64,000 bases of DNA from Pantanalinema sp. GBBB05 (GTDB lineage Bacteria > Cyanobacteriota > Cyanobacteriia > Leptolyngbyales > Leptolyngbyaceae): positions 1 to 64,000 of the forward strand of contig VRZD01000031.1 in assembly GCA_016743235.1 (NCBI GenBank), read 5' to 3'. Within the stretch, counting starts at the first letter, position 1, and each line of letters starts with the position of its first letter. Below are positions 53,334-61,796 of this stretch, one piece after another. Position numbers and translations under genes: made by a program. The notes under the pieces are model-generated. The model worked only from the letters and a program-made list of their open reading frames with translations. It did not search any database and was not told the origin of the DNA.

Positions 53334-54002
53334 CTAGCGCAAATTAGCAGGAGGGTTTTCAGGTACAACCCAGTAATAAACTGTTCTACCCTCTACTTCC
53401 ACTACTTTTTCAGGTTTCCAATCCCCCATATCAAACGCATGAGAAACAATGCGAGTACCTGGTTTTAATTCACGTAGTAATTTCGGTCGAAGCTTGAGAT
53501 TAAGGTCTGGTAACAAGTAGAGTGTCACAACTGTAGCATCACGAAAATCTGTTTCGAATAAGTCTGCCTGCCGGAACTGGACACGATCGGTTACTCCCGC
53601 TTTTTGAGCATTCTCATTGGCTTCGCGAATCCGTTGAGGGTTGATATCGATCCCGATTCCCCGTGCCCCGCGCTCCTGAGCTGCCGTAATCACAATTCGA
53701 CCATCACCACTACCCAAGTCATAAACTACATCATCCGATTGCACATTTGCCAGCCGCAGCATTTCGTTAACCACAGCCGTTGGGGTTGGCACATAGACCA
53801 CATCAGGACTGCGAGTTGGTGCTTCGGTAGTAGGGGTAGGAACAGCTTGCGCTTGCGCAGACACGGTATCTGTCTGGGAGGCAACAGGAGCGCTTTCAGA
53901 CTCTGGCTCGAAATTCCGCAGTTGTGTGCAACCGAGCCCAGTTAAGCTCAGAACGCCAATACCCACCAATAGCGATCGCTGAATCAATTGGAATTGCATC
54001 AT
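53334..54002 (-). CDS. Exported SAM-dependent methyltransferase-fold protein
   Basis: From 54002 (6 nt after AGGAG) the product has 222 residues. The first 25 form a hydrophobic leader ending in Leu-Thr-Gly-Leu-Gly-Cys, so export and perhaps lipid attachment are likely. A Ser/Thr/Pro/Ala-rich linker follows. Residues about 75-215 are a class I Rossmann fold with Asp-Leu-Gly-Ser-Gly-Asp-Gly-Arg, Gly-Ile-Gly-Ile-Asp-Ile-Asn-Pro and Leu-Tyr-Leu-Leu-Pro-Asp. The longer frame from 54098 overlaps the permease gene. A SAM-binding domain outside the cytoplasm is odd. It follows the permease gene closely (about 30 bp), so they probably share a promoter. Confidence 0.8.
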   Translation of the reverse strand: MMQFQLIQRSLLVGIGVLSLTGLGCTQLRNFEPESESAPVASQTDTVSAQAQAVPTPTTEAPTRSPDVVYVPTPTAVVNEMLRLANVQSDDVVYDLGSGDGRIVITAAQERGARGIGIDINPQRIREANENAQKAGVTDRVQFRQADLFETDFRDATVVTLYLLPDLNLKLRPKLLRELKPGTRIVSHAFDMGDWKPEKVVEVEGRTVYYWVVPENPPANLR

Positions 54003-54033
54003 TATCATCTCCTGCAACAATGAGTTTTCAAGG

Positions 54034-55386
54034 TTATGTAGTCCGACGCACAAAGGGCAGACCCAGTAAAACAACGATGACACCAGCGATCGCGCCAATC
54101 CCTGTATAAATCAGGCTGGAGTAGAGCAAATAGCCACAAACTACACAAAACAAAATCGGCACGATCGGATAAAGTGGCACTCGAAATGGGCGAAAACGCA
54201 AGGGTTCCCGAATTCGCAAGATGATCAGCGATAGAGTGCTAAGCAGGAAAAAGCCCCAGAAGATGGGGGCAGTATAGTCCACCATGGTTTCAAACCCTTT
54301 ACGGGTGAGAGTTCCTAGCCCAACGAGAATGAGCGCGATCGCGCCTTGCAGTAAATAAGCTGTAGTAGGTGAGCTGGGCTGCGGTTGCCAGTGTCCCAGC
54401 CAACGAAACGGTGAAATATCCTGCCCTAACGCAAAACTAGTGCGGGCTCCGGTCAGAATTGTGGCATTGATTGAACTCAATGTAGCCAGGACAACCAACC
54501 CACTCACGAAGGCAGCACCTGGTTCTCCCAAACTCCGACGCACCAAATCGGCGGCAACCGCTTGAGAGGTTGCCATATCTGCCACACCTAATCCTCGTAA
54601 ATAAGCCAGGTTCAGCAACAGATAAGTTCCGGTGATGATCCCAATGCTCCAAAGTAGCGATCGCACGATATTTCGCTGCGGATTAGAGATTTCTGCCGAA
54701 ATATAAGCAGCTTCATTCCATCCCCCATAGGACAGCAGCACAAAAACCAGTGCTAACCCCCAGGAAGGCGTAGCCGTCAATGCTGCCGTAGAAGTTCCAG
54801 CCACAACCGGTGGAGAGAAAGCCAGCCCAAGTAAAATTACCAGCCCTAAACCCAAAATCAATGCTAGGGCAAGCCAATTCTGGAGTTGCTTGCTTTGACG
54901 TAGCCCAACAATATTGAGTGCTGTCAGCACAGCGATCGCGATGACAGCATAAATCGAGGTCGAATAGTCACCGAAGGCAAATAGCTGAGAAGCATAGTCA
55001 CCTAATACAAAGGCTAACAGCGCGATCGAACCGGTCTGAATCACGGTCATGCGCGCCCACGCAAACAATACGGCAAGCGGTTGCCCAAACGCCCGTTTTA
55101 GATAGTAGTAGTTACCACCGACATGGGGATAAGTTGTTGCCAGTTCGGCATAGCACAGTGCCCCTAATAACGATACAACACCACCCAGTAGCCAGATCTG
55201 GATGACACCACCACTTGTCCCAGTATTAGCTGCAACAAATGCAGGCGTTTCAAAAATTCCAGCTCCAATCACTAATCCAACAATTAAGGCGATCGCATCT
55301 ACTAGAGTAATAGAAGGTTTCGGCGCCGCTGTTGGGAAGTTCTGATGTTCCAGGAGTACTAAGTTTTTCGATCTATCTACACCCAT
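54034..55386 (-). CDS. APC-family amino-acid permease
   Basis: The 450-residue membrane protein shows about 12 hydrophobic segments and the APC signature in the first helix: Gly-Leu-Val-Ile-Gly-Ala-Gly-Ile-Phe-Glu-Thr-Pro near 38-49. Helix six contains Tyr-Gly-Gly-Trp-Asn-Glu, part of the expected substrate site. It should be a proton- or ion-coupled amino-acid/polyamine transporter or exchanger; the substrate is unknown. It is upstream of the exported methyltransferase gene and downstream of rppB. A 21-nt direct-repeat element lies 60 nt upstream of the start and is shared with the SOD and catalase genes. Confidence 0.88.
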   Translation of the reverse strand: MGVDRSKNLVLLEHQNFPTAAPKPSITLVDAIALIVGLVIGAGIFETPAFVAANTGTSGGVIQIWLLGGVVSLLGALCYAELATTYPHVGGNYYYLKRAFGQPLAVLFAWARMTVIQTGSIALLAFVLGDYASQLFAFGDYSTSIYAVIAIAVLTALNIVGLRQSKQLQNWLALALILGLGLVILLGLAFSPPVVAGTSTAALTATPSWGLALVFVLLSYGGWNEAAYISAEISNPQRNIVRSLLWSIGIITGTYLLLNLAYLRGLGVADMATSQAVAADLVRRSLGEPGAAFVSGLVVLATLSSINATILTGARTSFALGQDISPFRWLGHWQPQPSSPTTAYLLQGAIALILVGLGTLTRKGFETMVDYTAPIFWGFFLLSTLSLIILRIREPLRFRPFRVPLYPIVPILFCVVCGYLLYSSLIYTGIGAIAGVIVVLLGLPFVRRTT

Positions 55387-55446
55387 ATTTCTTCAACAAC
55401 TAAAAGTTGAACATGGTACTTAAGCTCTACTTTTAGCGTCAATCGC

Positions 55447-55467
55447 AAATGTGACGGGAAAGTGACA
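55447..55467 (-). promoter_or_regulatory. Shared direct-repeat box, copy 1 (permease promoter)
   Basis: On the coding strand: TGTCAC, then 5 nt (TTTCC), CGTCAC, then ATTT. The two half-sites start 11 nt apart, one helical turn, as for OmpR/PhoB-type regulators. It ends 60 nt from the start codon. GTAGAGCTTAAG lies downstream and also occurs at the SOD promoter. Confidence 0.65.
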
Positions 55468-55484
55468 GTATGGATAAATCACTT

Positions 55485-56741
55485 CTACCACAGGAGTAAA
55501 TCAATTTGAAATAAAGAGCCTTGACCGAGCTGGCTCCTGACCGTAAGTTGCCCACCTTGAGCGGCAACAATTTGCTGAGCGATCGCCAGCCCCAACCCCG
55601 AACCACCCGTTTCACGAGTACGCTCTTCGTTCACCCGATAAAATCGCTCAAAAATATGCGGTAAATCCGATTCCGGAATCCCAATTCCAGTATCTTCAAC
55701 CTGAATTAGGCAATGGTGAGGCTGAGGGATTAACCGAACCCAGATCGTGCCTGGCTCTAAGGTATATTTACCAGCGTTAGTTAATAGATTAATGATTGCT
55801 TGCCGCAATAGGTCAGAATTACCCTGAACTGCCACTGGTGCTTCAGGTAGTTCTAAATGCAAGGTTAAATGTTGAATAAACGGCTGAATTGATGGAGCCG
55901 CGATCGTTTCTTTCAACAAGTTATTAACGTTAACTGCTGACATGGATGCGGCAGTTAATGGTTCTGATTGACGAGCTAAAAATAATAGATCCGTAACGAT
56001 CTGATTCATTGACTTGGTCGTTGCAGCAATTTTTTCTAAACGAGAGTGTTTTGGCTTACCGTCTGCAACTGGGCTGAGTAAACCAACCTGGGCATTGCTG
56101 AGAATCACTGCCAACGGTGCTCTTAATTCATGGGAAGCATCAGAGGTAAAGCGTTGCAGTTGCAGGTAGGCATGCCGAATCGGTCGCATTGCTAGCCCAC
56201 TTAAAAACCAACCTGTCAAACTAATCACCCCTAATGTTAACGGCACAGCCATGACCATCACCATGAGCAGCCCCCGCAGTGTCTCCTGCGCTTCAGTTAA
56301 TGGGATCGCAATCTGGAGGTAGCCGATCGTGCGGTGATTTTGTTCAACGGGTAGGGTTAATTGTCGGTGCCATTCAACACTGGATTGAATCGTCTCGAAA
56401 GCCGCCTCTACCTGGATCTCAGCCGGGGGTGATGAGCCATAAAACTGGCGCAACTTTCCAGTTGCTGAATACCAACGGGCATAGATGATATTGCTATCGA
56501 CCGGGGGAGAATAGTTGCCTAAAATCGGCACACTACTCAGGTCAATCTCGTCCTGTCCCTGCCGCAATCGGTAGTCAATATTAGCAACCATCACTCTAGC
56601 TTTTTTGTAAAGTAAGCGATCAATCTCTTCCAACCGATCGCCTGCTCTCTGGTAATAAATTACGCCTGCAAACAGCACCAAAATGCTACCCATAGACAGG
56701 GTAAACCAACGGGCAAGGGTACGGCGGCTACGATTGAACAT
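55485..56741 (-). CDS. rppB: Sensor histidine kinase, RppB-like
   Basis: The 418-residue membrane kinase has an N-terminal helix (about 13-30), a periplasmic domain (about 35-160) and a second helix (about 165-185). The phospho-acceptor His lies in Ser-Asp-Ala-Ser-His-Glu-Leu-Arg-Ala-Pro near 215. The ATPase part has Asn in Ile-Asn-Leu-Leu-Thr-Asn-Ala (N box, about 310), Asp-Thr-Gly-Ile-Gly-Ile (G1, about 345), Phe-Glu-Arg-Phe-Tyr-Arg and Gly-Ser-Gly-Leu-Gly-Leu-Ala-Ile-Ala (G2). It overlaps rppA by 14 bp, so translation is coupled. In Synechocystis the pair responds to redox state or nickel; the local SOD and catalase genes favour redox here. Confidence 0.88.
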   Translation of the reverse strand: MFNRSRRTLARWFTLSMGSILVLFAGVIYYQRAGDRLEEIDRLLYKKARVMVANIDYRLRQGQDEIDLSSVPILGNYSPPVDSNIIYARWYSATGKLRQFYGSSPPAEIQVEAAFETIQSSVEWHRQLTLPVEQNHRTIGYLQIAIPLTEAQETLRGLLMVMVMAVPLTLGVISLTGWFLSGLAMRPIRHAYLQLQRFTSDASHELRAPLAVILSNAQVGLLSPVADGKPKHSRLEKIAATTKSMNQIVTDLLFLARQSEPLTAASMSAVNVNNLLKETIAAPSIQPFIQHLTLHLELPEAPVAVQGNSDLLRQAIINLLTNAGKYTLEPGTIWVRLIPQPHHCLIQVEDTGIGIPESDLPHIFERFYRVNEERTRETGGSGLGLAIAQQIVAAQGGQLTVRSQLGQGSLFQIDLLLW

Positions 56742-57423
56742 CCGGATTCAAGCGATAGCCCATGCCATACACTGTTTCTAACCAACTAAACACACCTACC
56801 ACCTGTAGCCGTTGCCGTAAACGGCGCACTAAAGCCGTAATCGCATTACTTTCTGGTTCGCTACCCCATTCCCATAAAGCCTGTTCAATTTGGTTACGGG
56901 AAAGCACTTGCCGGGGGTGACGCATCAAATACTCCAGCAATTGAAACTCACGGGTAGACAGTTGTAGACTGCACCCATCTCTCTCAATTGTTAGCGTTGG
57001 TAGATGCAGCGCCAAATCTTCCACCTGCAAGATATCTCCCTTCCAGAGCGGCGATCGTCGTCCCAAGGCGCGGACTCGGGCTAGCAGTTCAAACACATCC
57101 GCCGGTTTTACCAGATAATCATCGGCTCCAGCATCTAAACCATTGATCCGATCGGCAATGGCATCTTTGGCTGTCAACATCAGCACTGGAGTTGTTTTCC
57201 CTAAATGGCGGTGTTGTTGACAAAGATTTAATCCACTGACTTGAGGCAATAGCCAATCTAAGATCAGTAAGTCATAATCCCGCTGGGATAACATCCATTG
57301 AGCGATCGCACCATCTCTTACACCATCTACAATATGTCCTGCCTGTGAAAGGGCTGCCTGCAACGGTTCTAATTGATTGATATCATCTTCCACCAGCAGA
57401 ATCCGCATGAGTCGAATATCCAT
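56728..57423 (-). CDS. rppA: OmpR/PhoB-type response regulator, RppA-like
   Basis: The 231-residue protein (start at 57423, or ATG at 57408) has a receiver domain with the acidic pair Val-Glu-Asp-Asp, phospho-acceptor Asp in Leu-Ile-Leu-Asp-Trp-Leu-Leu-Pro (about 57), Thr in Met-Leu-Thr-Ala-Lys and Lys in Val-Lys-Pro-Ala. The winged-helix DNA-binding domain (about 135-228) includes Leu-Ser-Thr-Arg-Glu-Phe-Gln-Leu-Leu-Glu-Tyr-Leu and Pro-Arg-Gln-Val-Leu-Ser-Arg. Its wording is close to cyanobacterial RppA (Gln-Leu-Glu-Pro-Leu, Leu-Trp-Glu-Trp-Gly). OmpR-type dimers bind direct repeats 10-11 bp apart, and such repeats occur at three nearby promoters. Confidence 0.9.
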   Translation of the reverse strand: MDIRLMRILLVEDDINQLEPLQAALSQAGHIVDGVRDGAIAQWMLSQRDYDLLILDWLLPQVSGLNLCQQHRHLGKTTPVLMLTAKDAIADRINGLDAGADDYLVKPADVFELLARVRALGRRSPLWKGDILQVEDLALHLPTLTIERDGCSLQLSTREFQLLEYLMRHPRQVLSRNQIEQALWEWGSEPESNAITALVRRLRQRLQVVGVFSWLETVYGMGYRLNPDVQS

Positions 57424-57533
57424 TCTGCAAGATGGATGTTAAAGCAGTCAACTTTGGAAAGCATCCCTCACAGGTTGGATTTGAGTGCCGTCATAGCAAA
57501 TTAAGATGACTATACTCTTTAAATCATTTTCCT

Positions 57534-57923
57534 ATGGCTTCCTCCCGCTCCCTGAAACTGCTCCACCGCATTGGTTGGGAATTCTGGCTACCTCTCCCTA
57601 TAATTGCAGTCCTATTTTGGTTTGTTGGGAATTTTATGACCGCCCAGGTTTTAAGTCGTCCTTATGATTCCATTCACAAACTTCAAGCCGACCCACAGTT
57701 GGACTTCAAGGTATCTGTGAGCATCCTAGCCATCAATGCCAAAATTGATCAAAAACGGGAAGTCACCACTATTTTGATTAGAACTACAGACGCACACCTG
57801 AAGAAGCTGGAATATGAATTCCCGACGACTGAAACTGATCAGGTAGAAACAGCCCTTGCCCAAGAGTTGAAAATGTCTACGGATACTATCCGAAAAATTA
57901 TCAGCTATCGGATTAAAGACTAA
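57534..57923 (+). CDS. Small membrane protein of unknown function
   Basis: The 129-residue protein has one clear membrane helix (about 18-42, from Leu-Pro-Leu-Pro-Ile-Ile-Ala-Val-Leu-Phe-Trp) and a soluble C-terminal domain probably outside the membrane, with Lys-Ile-Asp-Gln-Lys and Leu-Glu-Tyr-Glu-Phe-Pro-Thr. It is divergent from rppA with a 110-bp gap, and its stop overlaps the SOD gene tail by 4 bp (convergent). I do not know the family. Position next to rppA suggests coregulation, but no shared box was found in that gap. Confidence 0.65.
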   Translation: MASSRSLKLLHRIGWEFWLPLPIIAVLFWFVGNFMTAQVLSRPYDSIHKLQADPQLDFKVSVSILAINAKIDQKREVTTILIRTTDAHLKKLEYEFPTTETDQVETALAQELKMSTDTIRKIISYRIKD

Positions 57924-58693
57924 CGTTGAGATGCCCGTTGCCAGCGCCGATTTACTTCCTGCCAGTTCACCACATTCCACCAGTTGCTCAGGTATTCCGC
58001 TCGACGATTTTGATAGCGCAAATAATAAGCATGTTCCCAAACATCATTTCCTAGAAGTGGAAAGTTTCCTGTTGTGATCGGGTTATCCTGGTTAGGAGTT
58101 GTGGTAATTTGCAGTTGACCTTGAGGATTGCGAACTAACCATACCCAGCCACTGCCAAAGCGATCGCCCCCAGCTTGGTTAAATTGCTTTCTAAAGTTGT
58201 CAAAACTACCAAAACTTTGATTGATAGCCTGAGCAATTTCTCCGGTGGGTTGTCCACCCCCATTAGGACTCATAATTTGCCAGAAGATCGTGTGATTAAG
58301 GTGACCTCCAGCATTATTCTGCACAGTCGTGCGGATAGCCTCTGGTAGACTGTTGAGATCTCGCAACAATGCTTCTACACTACGATTTTGTAAATTGGGT
58401 TGCTGCGTTAAGGCGGCATTCAGATTCTCAACATAGGCAGCATGATGACGATCGTGATGTAGTTTCATGGTTTCTGCATCGATCGCTGTTGCCAATGCGC
58501 CATAATCATACGGTAACGGTGGCAGTTGAGCTGGATTAGCACTCAGTTCCCCCTCTGATGAAGCTACCGCAGTGGGTTGGATAGTTGGAGCTGGGATCTG
58601 TGCCTGCGGACTTGTTTGACAGGAAATGAGTAACAGTAATAGGGCAGCTCCTGCTACTAAAAATCGGATGGAACGGGTTAAATGGTTCTTCAT
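57920..58693 (-). CDS. sodA: Lipoprotein superoxide dismutase (Mn/Fe type)
   Basis: Start moved to 58693 (AAAGGA 5 nt upstream); an in-frame GTG at 58723 is unlikely. Of 257 residues, the first 25 form a lipoprotein signal with Leu-Ile-Ser-Cys, so the enzyme is anchored in the periplasm or on thylakoid-lumen membranes. The catalytic part has the iron/manganese superoxide dismutase landmarks: Tyr-Asp-Tyr-Gly-Ala-Leu, His in Lys-Leu-His-His-Asp-Arg-His-His, Gly-Gly-His-Leu-Asn-His, Asp-Val-Trp-Glu-His-Ala-Tyr-Tyr. The Gly-Gly and Gly-Ser-Gly-Trp pattern favours Mn. It removes superoxide outside the cytoplasm. A direct-repeat box lies 57 nt upstream. Confidence 0.9.
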   Translation of the reverse strand: MKNHLTRSIRFLVAGAALLLLLISCQTSPQAQIPAPTIQPTAVASSEGELSANPAQLPPLPYDYGALATAIDAETMKLHHDRHHAAYVENLNAALTQQPNLQNRSVEALLRDLNSLPEAIRTTVQNNAGGHLNHTIFWQIMSPNGGGQPTGEIAQAINQSFGSFDNFRKQFNQAGGDRFGSGWVWLVRNPQGQLQITTTPNQDNPITTGNFPLLGNDVWEHAYYLRYQNRRAEYLSNWWNVVNWQEVNRRWQRASQR

Positions 58694-58750
58694 TACTATC
58701 CTTTGCTTTAAAGAGGTAAACACAACTGGCTTAGCTCTACCTTTGACGAC

Positions 58751-58771
58751 AAATATGATACAAAAGTGACA
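58751..58771 (-). promoter_or_regulatory. Shared direct-repeat box, copy 2 (SOD promoter)
   Basis: Coding strand: TGTCAC, TTTTG, TATCAT, ATTT, with half-sites 11 nt apart. It ends 57 nt from the SOD start. GTAGAGCTAAG lies downstream, matching the permease promoter. Confidence 0.65.
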
Positions 58772-58850
58772 CTTCTAAAGACTAGTTGTCGATGTGGCTG
58801 GAGAACTCTTGCGATCGTAATCCTTTCTAACCTGAGATCACGATTTTAGC

Positions 58851-59486
58851 CTAGACTGCAAGTACTTGATGGAGTAGCCAGAAAACCAACAAGTGGAGTG
58901 GATAGAACAGGTAAAACCAACGGGCTTGTTGCCCTCGTTGATGATTAGCTAGATACAACAGGAATGGGGCAAAAACGGCTGGAAATTGCAGGGTGGCAAA
59001 ATTTGGAGCAATCATCACCAAACCCAGGTGAAGCCCAATCCATCCCGCCCACCATACAGCGCTGATTTGCAACCTATGAATTAACGCGATCGCGACAATC
59101 CCGTAAGCCCGATACTCTAGGAGCAGCCATTGGGCGATCGTGCCGCCTAATAACCAAATCAGCAGTTGCCATTGAGGAAATGCTCTCACCAGCCGCAGAC
59201 ACAATAATCCCAGCAATAGAGTAAAGAGAATATTCCCCTGCGATGTGCGAAATAATTGCCAAAAGATTGGCTGAGAGAGGATTCCCAGGAGCAACAGACG
59301 CAGACCATATTGCCCAAAGTTTCGAGTATATTGTTCTCCGTCAACGAGCAGCAGAATAAAAAGGGGAAAGCTAAAGCGTCCGACAATGCGGAAAATAGCC
59401 ATGCTGGGAAAAAAAATGGCTCCAATATGATCCACCAGCATTAACATCGCTGCCAACAGTTTAATTTGGTAGTTGTTCAGCGTCAT
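58851..59486 (-). CDS. TraX-family membrane protein
   Basis: The 211-residue protein has about six membrane helices. Its start (Gln-Ile-Lys-Leu-Leu-Ala-Ala-Met-Leu-Met-Leu-Val-Asp-His-Ile-Gly) and the Arg-Phe-Ser-Phe-Pro-Leu-Phe and Phe-Tyr-Pro-Leu-His-Leu blocks are those of the TraX/acyltransferase-like family. F-plasmid TraX acetylates pilin; chromosomal homologues are of unknown function and not evidence of conjugation. No other transfer genes are near. The gene stands between SOD and the catalase remnant. Confidence 0.85.
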   Translation of the reverse strand: MTLNNYQIKLLAAMLMLVDHIGAIFFPSMAIFRIVGRFSFPLFILLLVDGEQYTRNFGQYGLRLLLLGILSQPIFWQLFRTSQGNILFTLLLGLLCLRLVRAFPQWQLLIWLLGGTIAQWLLLEYRAYGIVAIALIHRLQISAVWWAGWIGLHLGLVMIAPNFATLQFPAVFAPFLLYLANHQRGQQARWFYLFYPLHLLVFWLLHQVLAV

Positions 59487-59566
59487 GCCGTGATTATGGA
59501 GCCAATCCGCAGTTCGGTAAACGACAGCAACTCAATTTAGGATAGCGCCTCTAGTCATGACAGCCC

Positions 59567-60188
59567 TTAAGCTGGAACTCGTTCTTTTTGAGTTCGGTGC
59601 CAGTGGCGATGTTGGGCGATCGCAGTGATAAATTGTTGACTGACATCTGCAATGGCACCATACCGCGTGGTGATGACTCCGTTATTGGCAGCAATGCGTC
59701 CATCTTGATCTGCCAATTCTGCTCCTACGATATCAGAGGCTTGCAGTAGTTCTACCCCTTCACCCGTTGCCGCGATCGCCTTACCATGCCGAAATGCTTC
59801 GTACATCCCGCACGGTATCCGCAGAACCCCGGAACCCAACCACGGTGGAGAACCGCACAAAGACTGGAGTTTTCACAGCTGGATCTTGGAGGAAACGGGC
59901 TTTCGTAAATTCTGCCATTGACTCATAGACCTGGAAATAACCATGCGCTCCTGATCCCCTGGCATGAACCACCCGTTCTGGAATCCGTTCATGGTCGAAG
60001 TGAGTCATCTTCTCCCGGAAGTGGAAATCTTCCATGAGCGTCGGACCCCGTTCTCCGGCTTTGAGAGAATTATCGGTGTCATCAATGCGGATCCCCTGAT
60101 TGGTGGCCAAATGTTCTCCCGATTCGCGGCGGAACGCTTCCAATTGCTCATCTTTGCGGGATTCATTCATGCCATTCTGTTCTGCCAT
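59567..60188 (-). pseudogene. katE: Catalase HPII (KatE-type) with large internal deletion
   Basis: From 60188 (ATG after GGAAGAGG) about 128 residues match the N terminus of a large-subunit haem catalase: Thr-Leu-Met-Glu-Asp-Phe-His-Phe-Arg-Glu-Lys, the active-site His in Arg-Val-Val-His-Ala-Arg-Gly, and Arg-Phe-Ser-Thr-Val. After Asp-Thr-Val-Arg-Asp-Val the frame runs to a stop at 59781. In the next frame the last 90 residues of HPII follow at once: Ala-Phe-Arg-His-Gly-Lys-Ala-Ile-Ala-Ala-Thr-Gly-Glu-Gly and His-Arg-His-Trp ending. About 450-500 middle residues, including the proximal haem Tyr, are gone and the join near 59812 is out of frame. No active enzyme can be made. Confidence 0.85.
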
Positions 60189-60249
60189 AGTGCCCTCTTC
60201 CGTTTACAGGCTGATAGACACACCCTGTGCTATCTCAAGGCTTGATGAG

Positions 60250-60270
60250 AAATGTGACAGAAAAATGACA
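60250..60270 (-). promoter_or_regulatory. Shared direct-repeat box, copy 3 (catalase promoter)
   Basis: Coding strand: TGTCAT, TTTTC, TGTCAC, ATTT; half-sites 11 nt apart. It ends 61 nt from the catalase start. This copy is also close to the E. coli PHO-box pattern, so a PhoB-type regulator is an alternative reader. Confidence 0.65.
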
Positions 60271-60671
60271 GGCATAGACCCTGACTTTGACTGGCAGAAC
60301 GGATTTCATCATTCAGGGTAAAAGCAATCATTATGTTTAGGGCAATTATCAGCAATGGAAAAGTACCAAGTTGCCATTAGGTTAAAAACAACTCTTTAAG
60401 ATCCCGACTACAAACAGATGAATTGAGTCTATCTCCCATTGGGATTACGTAAAGTTAGGTAAAGTAACGAGCAACTATCCCTGACCATTGGTTGGGTGAT
60501 TGGATATAGTTGTATTAAGTGTTCCTAGTTCTATAGATCAAAGAAATAAGCTGACGGTTCAGTATAATTTCGTATTTATTAAAGTTGACAAAATTTTTAT
60601 GATTAGAGATAAATATATCTCTAAAAAAATGCTCTTTAGTCTCCTGTTGCTACTGAGTAAGCAGGTCTTCT
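60271..60671. other. Intergenic, nothing recognised
   Basis: 401 bp, AT-rich toward the right. A 61-codon frame at 60500 overlaps the next gene and has no family character. Confidence 0.5.
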
Positions 60672-61796
60672 ATGAACTCTTCTGAGCACATTGCTATCGC
60701 CTCTAACCCTGAACCGCCGTCACTGTTGTACGTACAAGCAATGAGGCGGCTGATTACAGTCGTGCAAGAGCTCTCTCTGGCTCATAGTTTAGAAGCAATC
60801 ATGGCGATCGTGCGGGTAGCCGCAAGGGAGTTGGCTCAGGCAGATGGCGCTACCTTTGTCTTGAAAGATAAAGACCAGTGTTTCTACGCTGATGAGGATG
60901 CGATCGCACCGCTGTGGAAAGGGCAACGGTTTCCGATGAAGATCTGTATCGGGGGTTGGACCATGCAGTATCGTCAACCTGTCGTTATTGAAAACATTTA
61001 TGGCGACGAACGCATTCCCTTTGCTGCCTATCAGCCTACCTTTATCAAAAGTCTGGCAATGGTGCCGATCCGGACAGTTGATCCGATTGGAGCGATTGGT
61101 GTGTATTGGGCACAGTATCATCAACCCACATCAGAGGAGATTGAGCTACTCCAAGCGTTAGCCGATACAACTGCCGTTGCGATGGAAAATGTTCAGATCT
61201 ATGCTGAACTGGAGCAACGGGTAAAAGATCGAACGGTGGAATTGGAGTTTGCGAATGCGCAACTGAGGGAAGAAGTCAGGGAACGGAAAAAGGCAGAAGC
61301 GATCATTCAACAATTATCGCTGACAGACGAATTAACAGGGCTGAATAATCGGCGTGGTTTTCTTCTATTAGCAGAGCAGCAGTTGAAACTAGCTCATCGA
61401 GTTAATGCCTCAGTGTGCCTGTTGTTCATTGATCTTGACGGGCTGAAGCAGGTGAATGATCAATTAGGGCATGAAATGGGCGATCGCTTGATTGTGGATG
61501 CAGCACAAGTATTGAAACAAACCTTTCGCGAATCGGATATCATCGCTCGACTCGGCGGAGATGAGTTCGCCGTATTTGTGCCAGGATGTGGCATGGGACA
61601 TGATGTGTTGAATCGTTTACAGCGGCAGGTTGTCCAGTTTAACCAAGCGGGTGAGCATCCCTATAACTTATCGATGAGTATTGGGTTAGCGCTCTGCCAA
61701 GCTGATGCCACAACTTCCTTGGAACAGATGATTGCCCAAGCTGATGAGCTGATGTATAAACAGAAACGCATTAAACAAGGTCATAGGGTTCAATAA
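60672..61796 (+). CDS. GAF-domain diguanylate cyclase
   Basis: The 374-residue soluble protein has a GAF domain (about 40-175), a coiled-coil (about 178-212, Glu-Gln-Arg-Val-Lys-Asp-Arg-Thr) and a GGDEF domain (about 215-370). The active-site loop is Gly-Gly-Asp-Glu-Phe, a working signature, and Arg-Glu-Ser-Asp five residues before it is a good inhibitory I-site. It should make c-di-GMP from two GTP under product feedback and GAF control. A conserved bilin cysteine of phytochrome-like GAFs is not evident, so light sensing is not implied. No partner gene adjoins. Confidence 0.92.
   Translation: MNSSEHIAIASNPEPPSLLYVQAMRRLITVVQELSLAHSLEAIMAIVRVAARELAQADGATFVLKDKDQCFYADEDAIAPLWKGQRFPMKICIGGWTMQYRQPVVIENIYGDERIPFAAYQPTFIKSLAMVPIRTVDPIGAIGVYWAQYHQPTSEEIELLQALADTTAVAMENVQIYAELEQRVKDRTVELEFANAQLREEVRERKKAEAIIQQLSLTDELTGLNNRRGFLLLAEQQLKLAHRVNASVCLLFIDLDGLKQVNDQLGHEMGDRLIVDAAQVLKQTFRESDIIARLGGDEFAVFVPGCGMGHDVLNRLQRQVVQFNQAGEHPYNLSMSIGLALCQADATTSLEQMIAQADELMYKQKRIKQGHRVQ

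Noticed and set aside
55447..55467. Box as a CRP/SyCRP1 site
   Set aside because: The half-sites are direct repeats 11 nt apart, not the inverted TGTGA-N6-TCACA pattern.
58851..59486. TraX as sign of a conjugative element
   Set aside because: Chromosomal TraX-family genes are common and no other transfer, mobilisation or partition gene is nearby.
60500..60685. 61-codon frame before the diguanylate cyclase
   Set aside because: Overlaps the next gene, very AT-rich, no ribosome-binding site.
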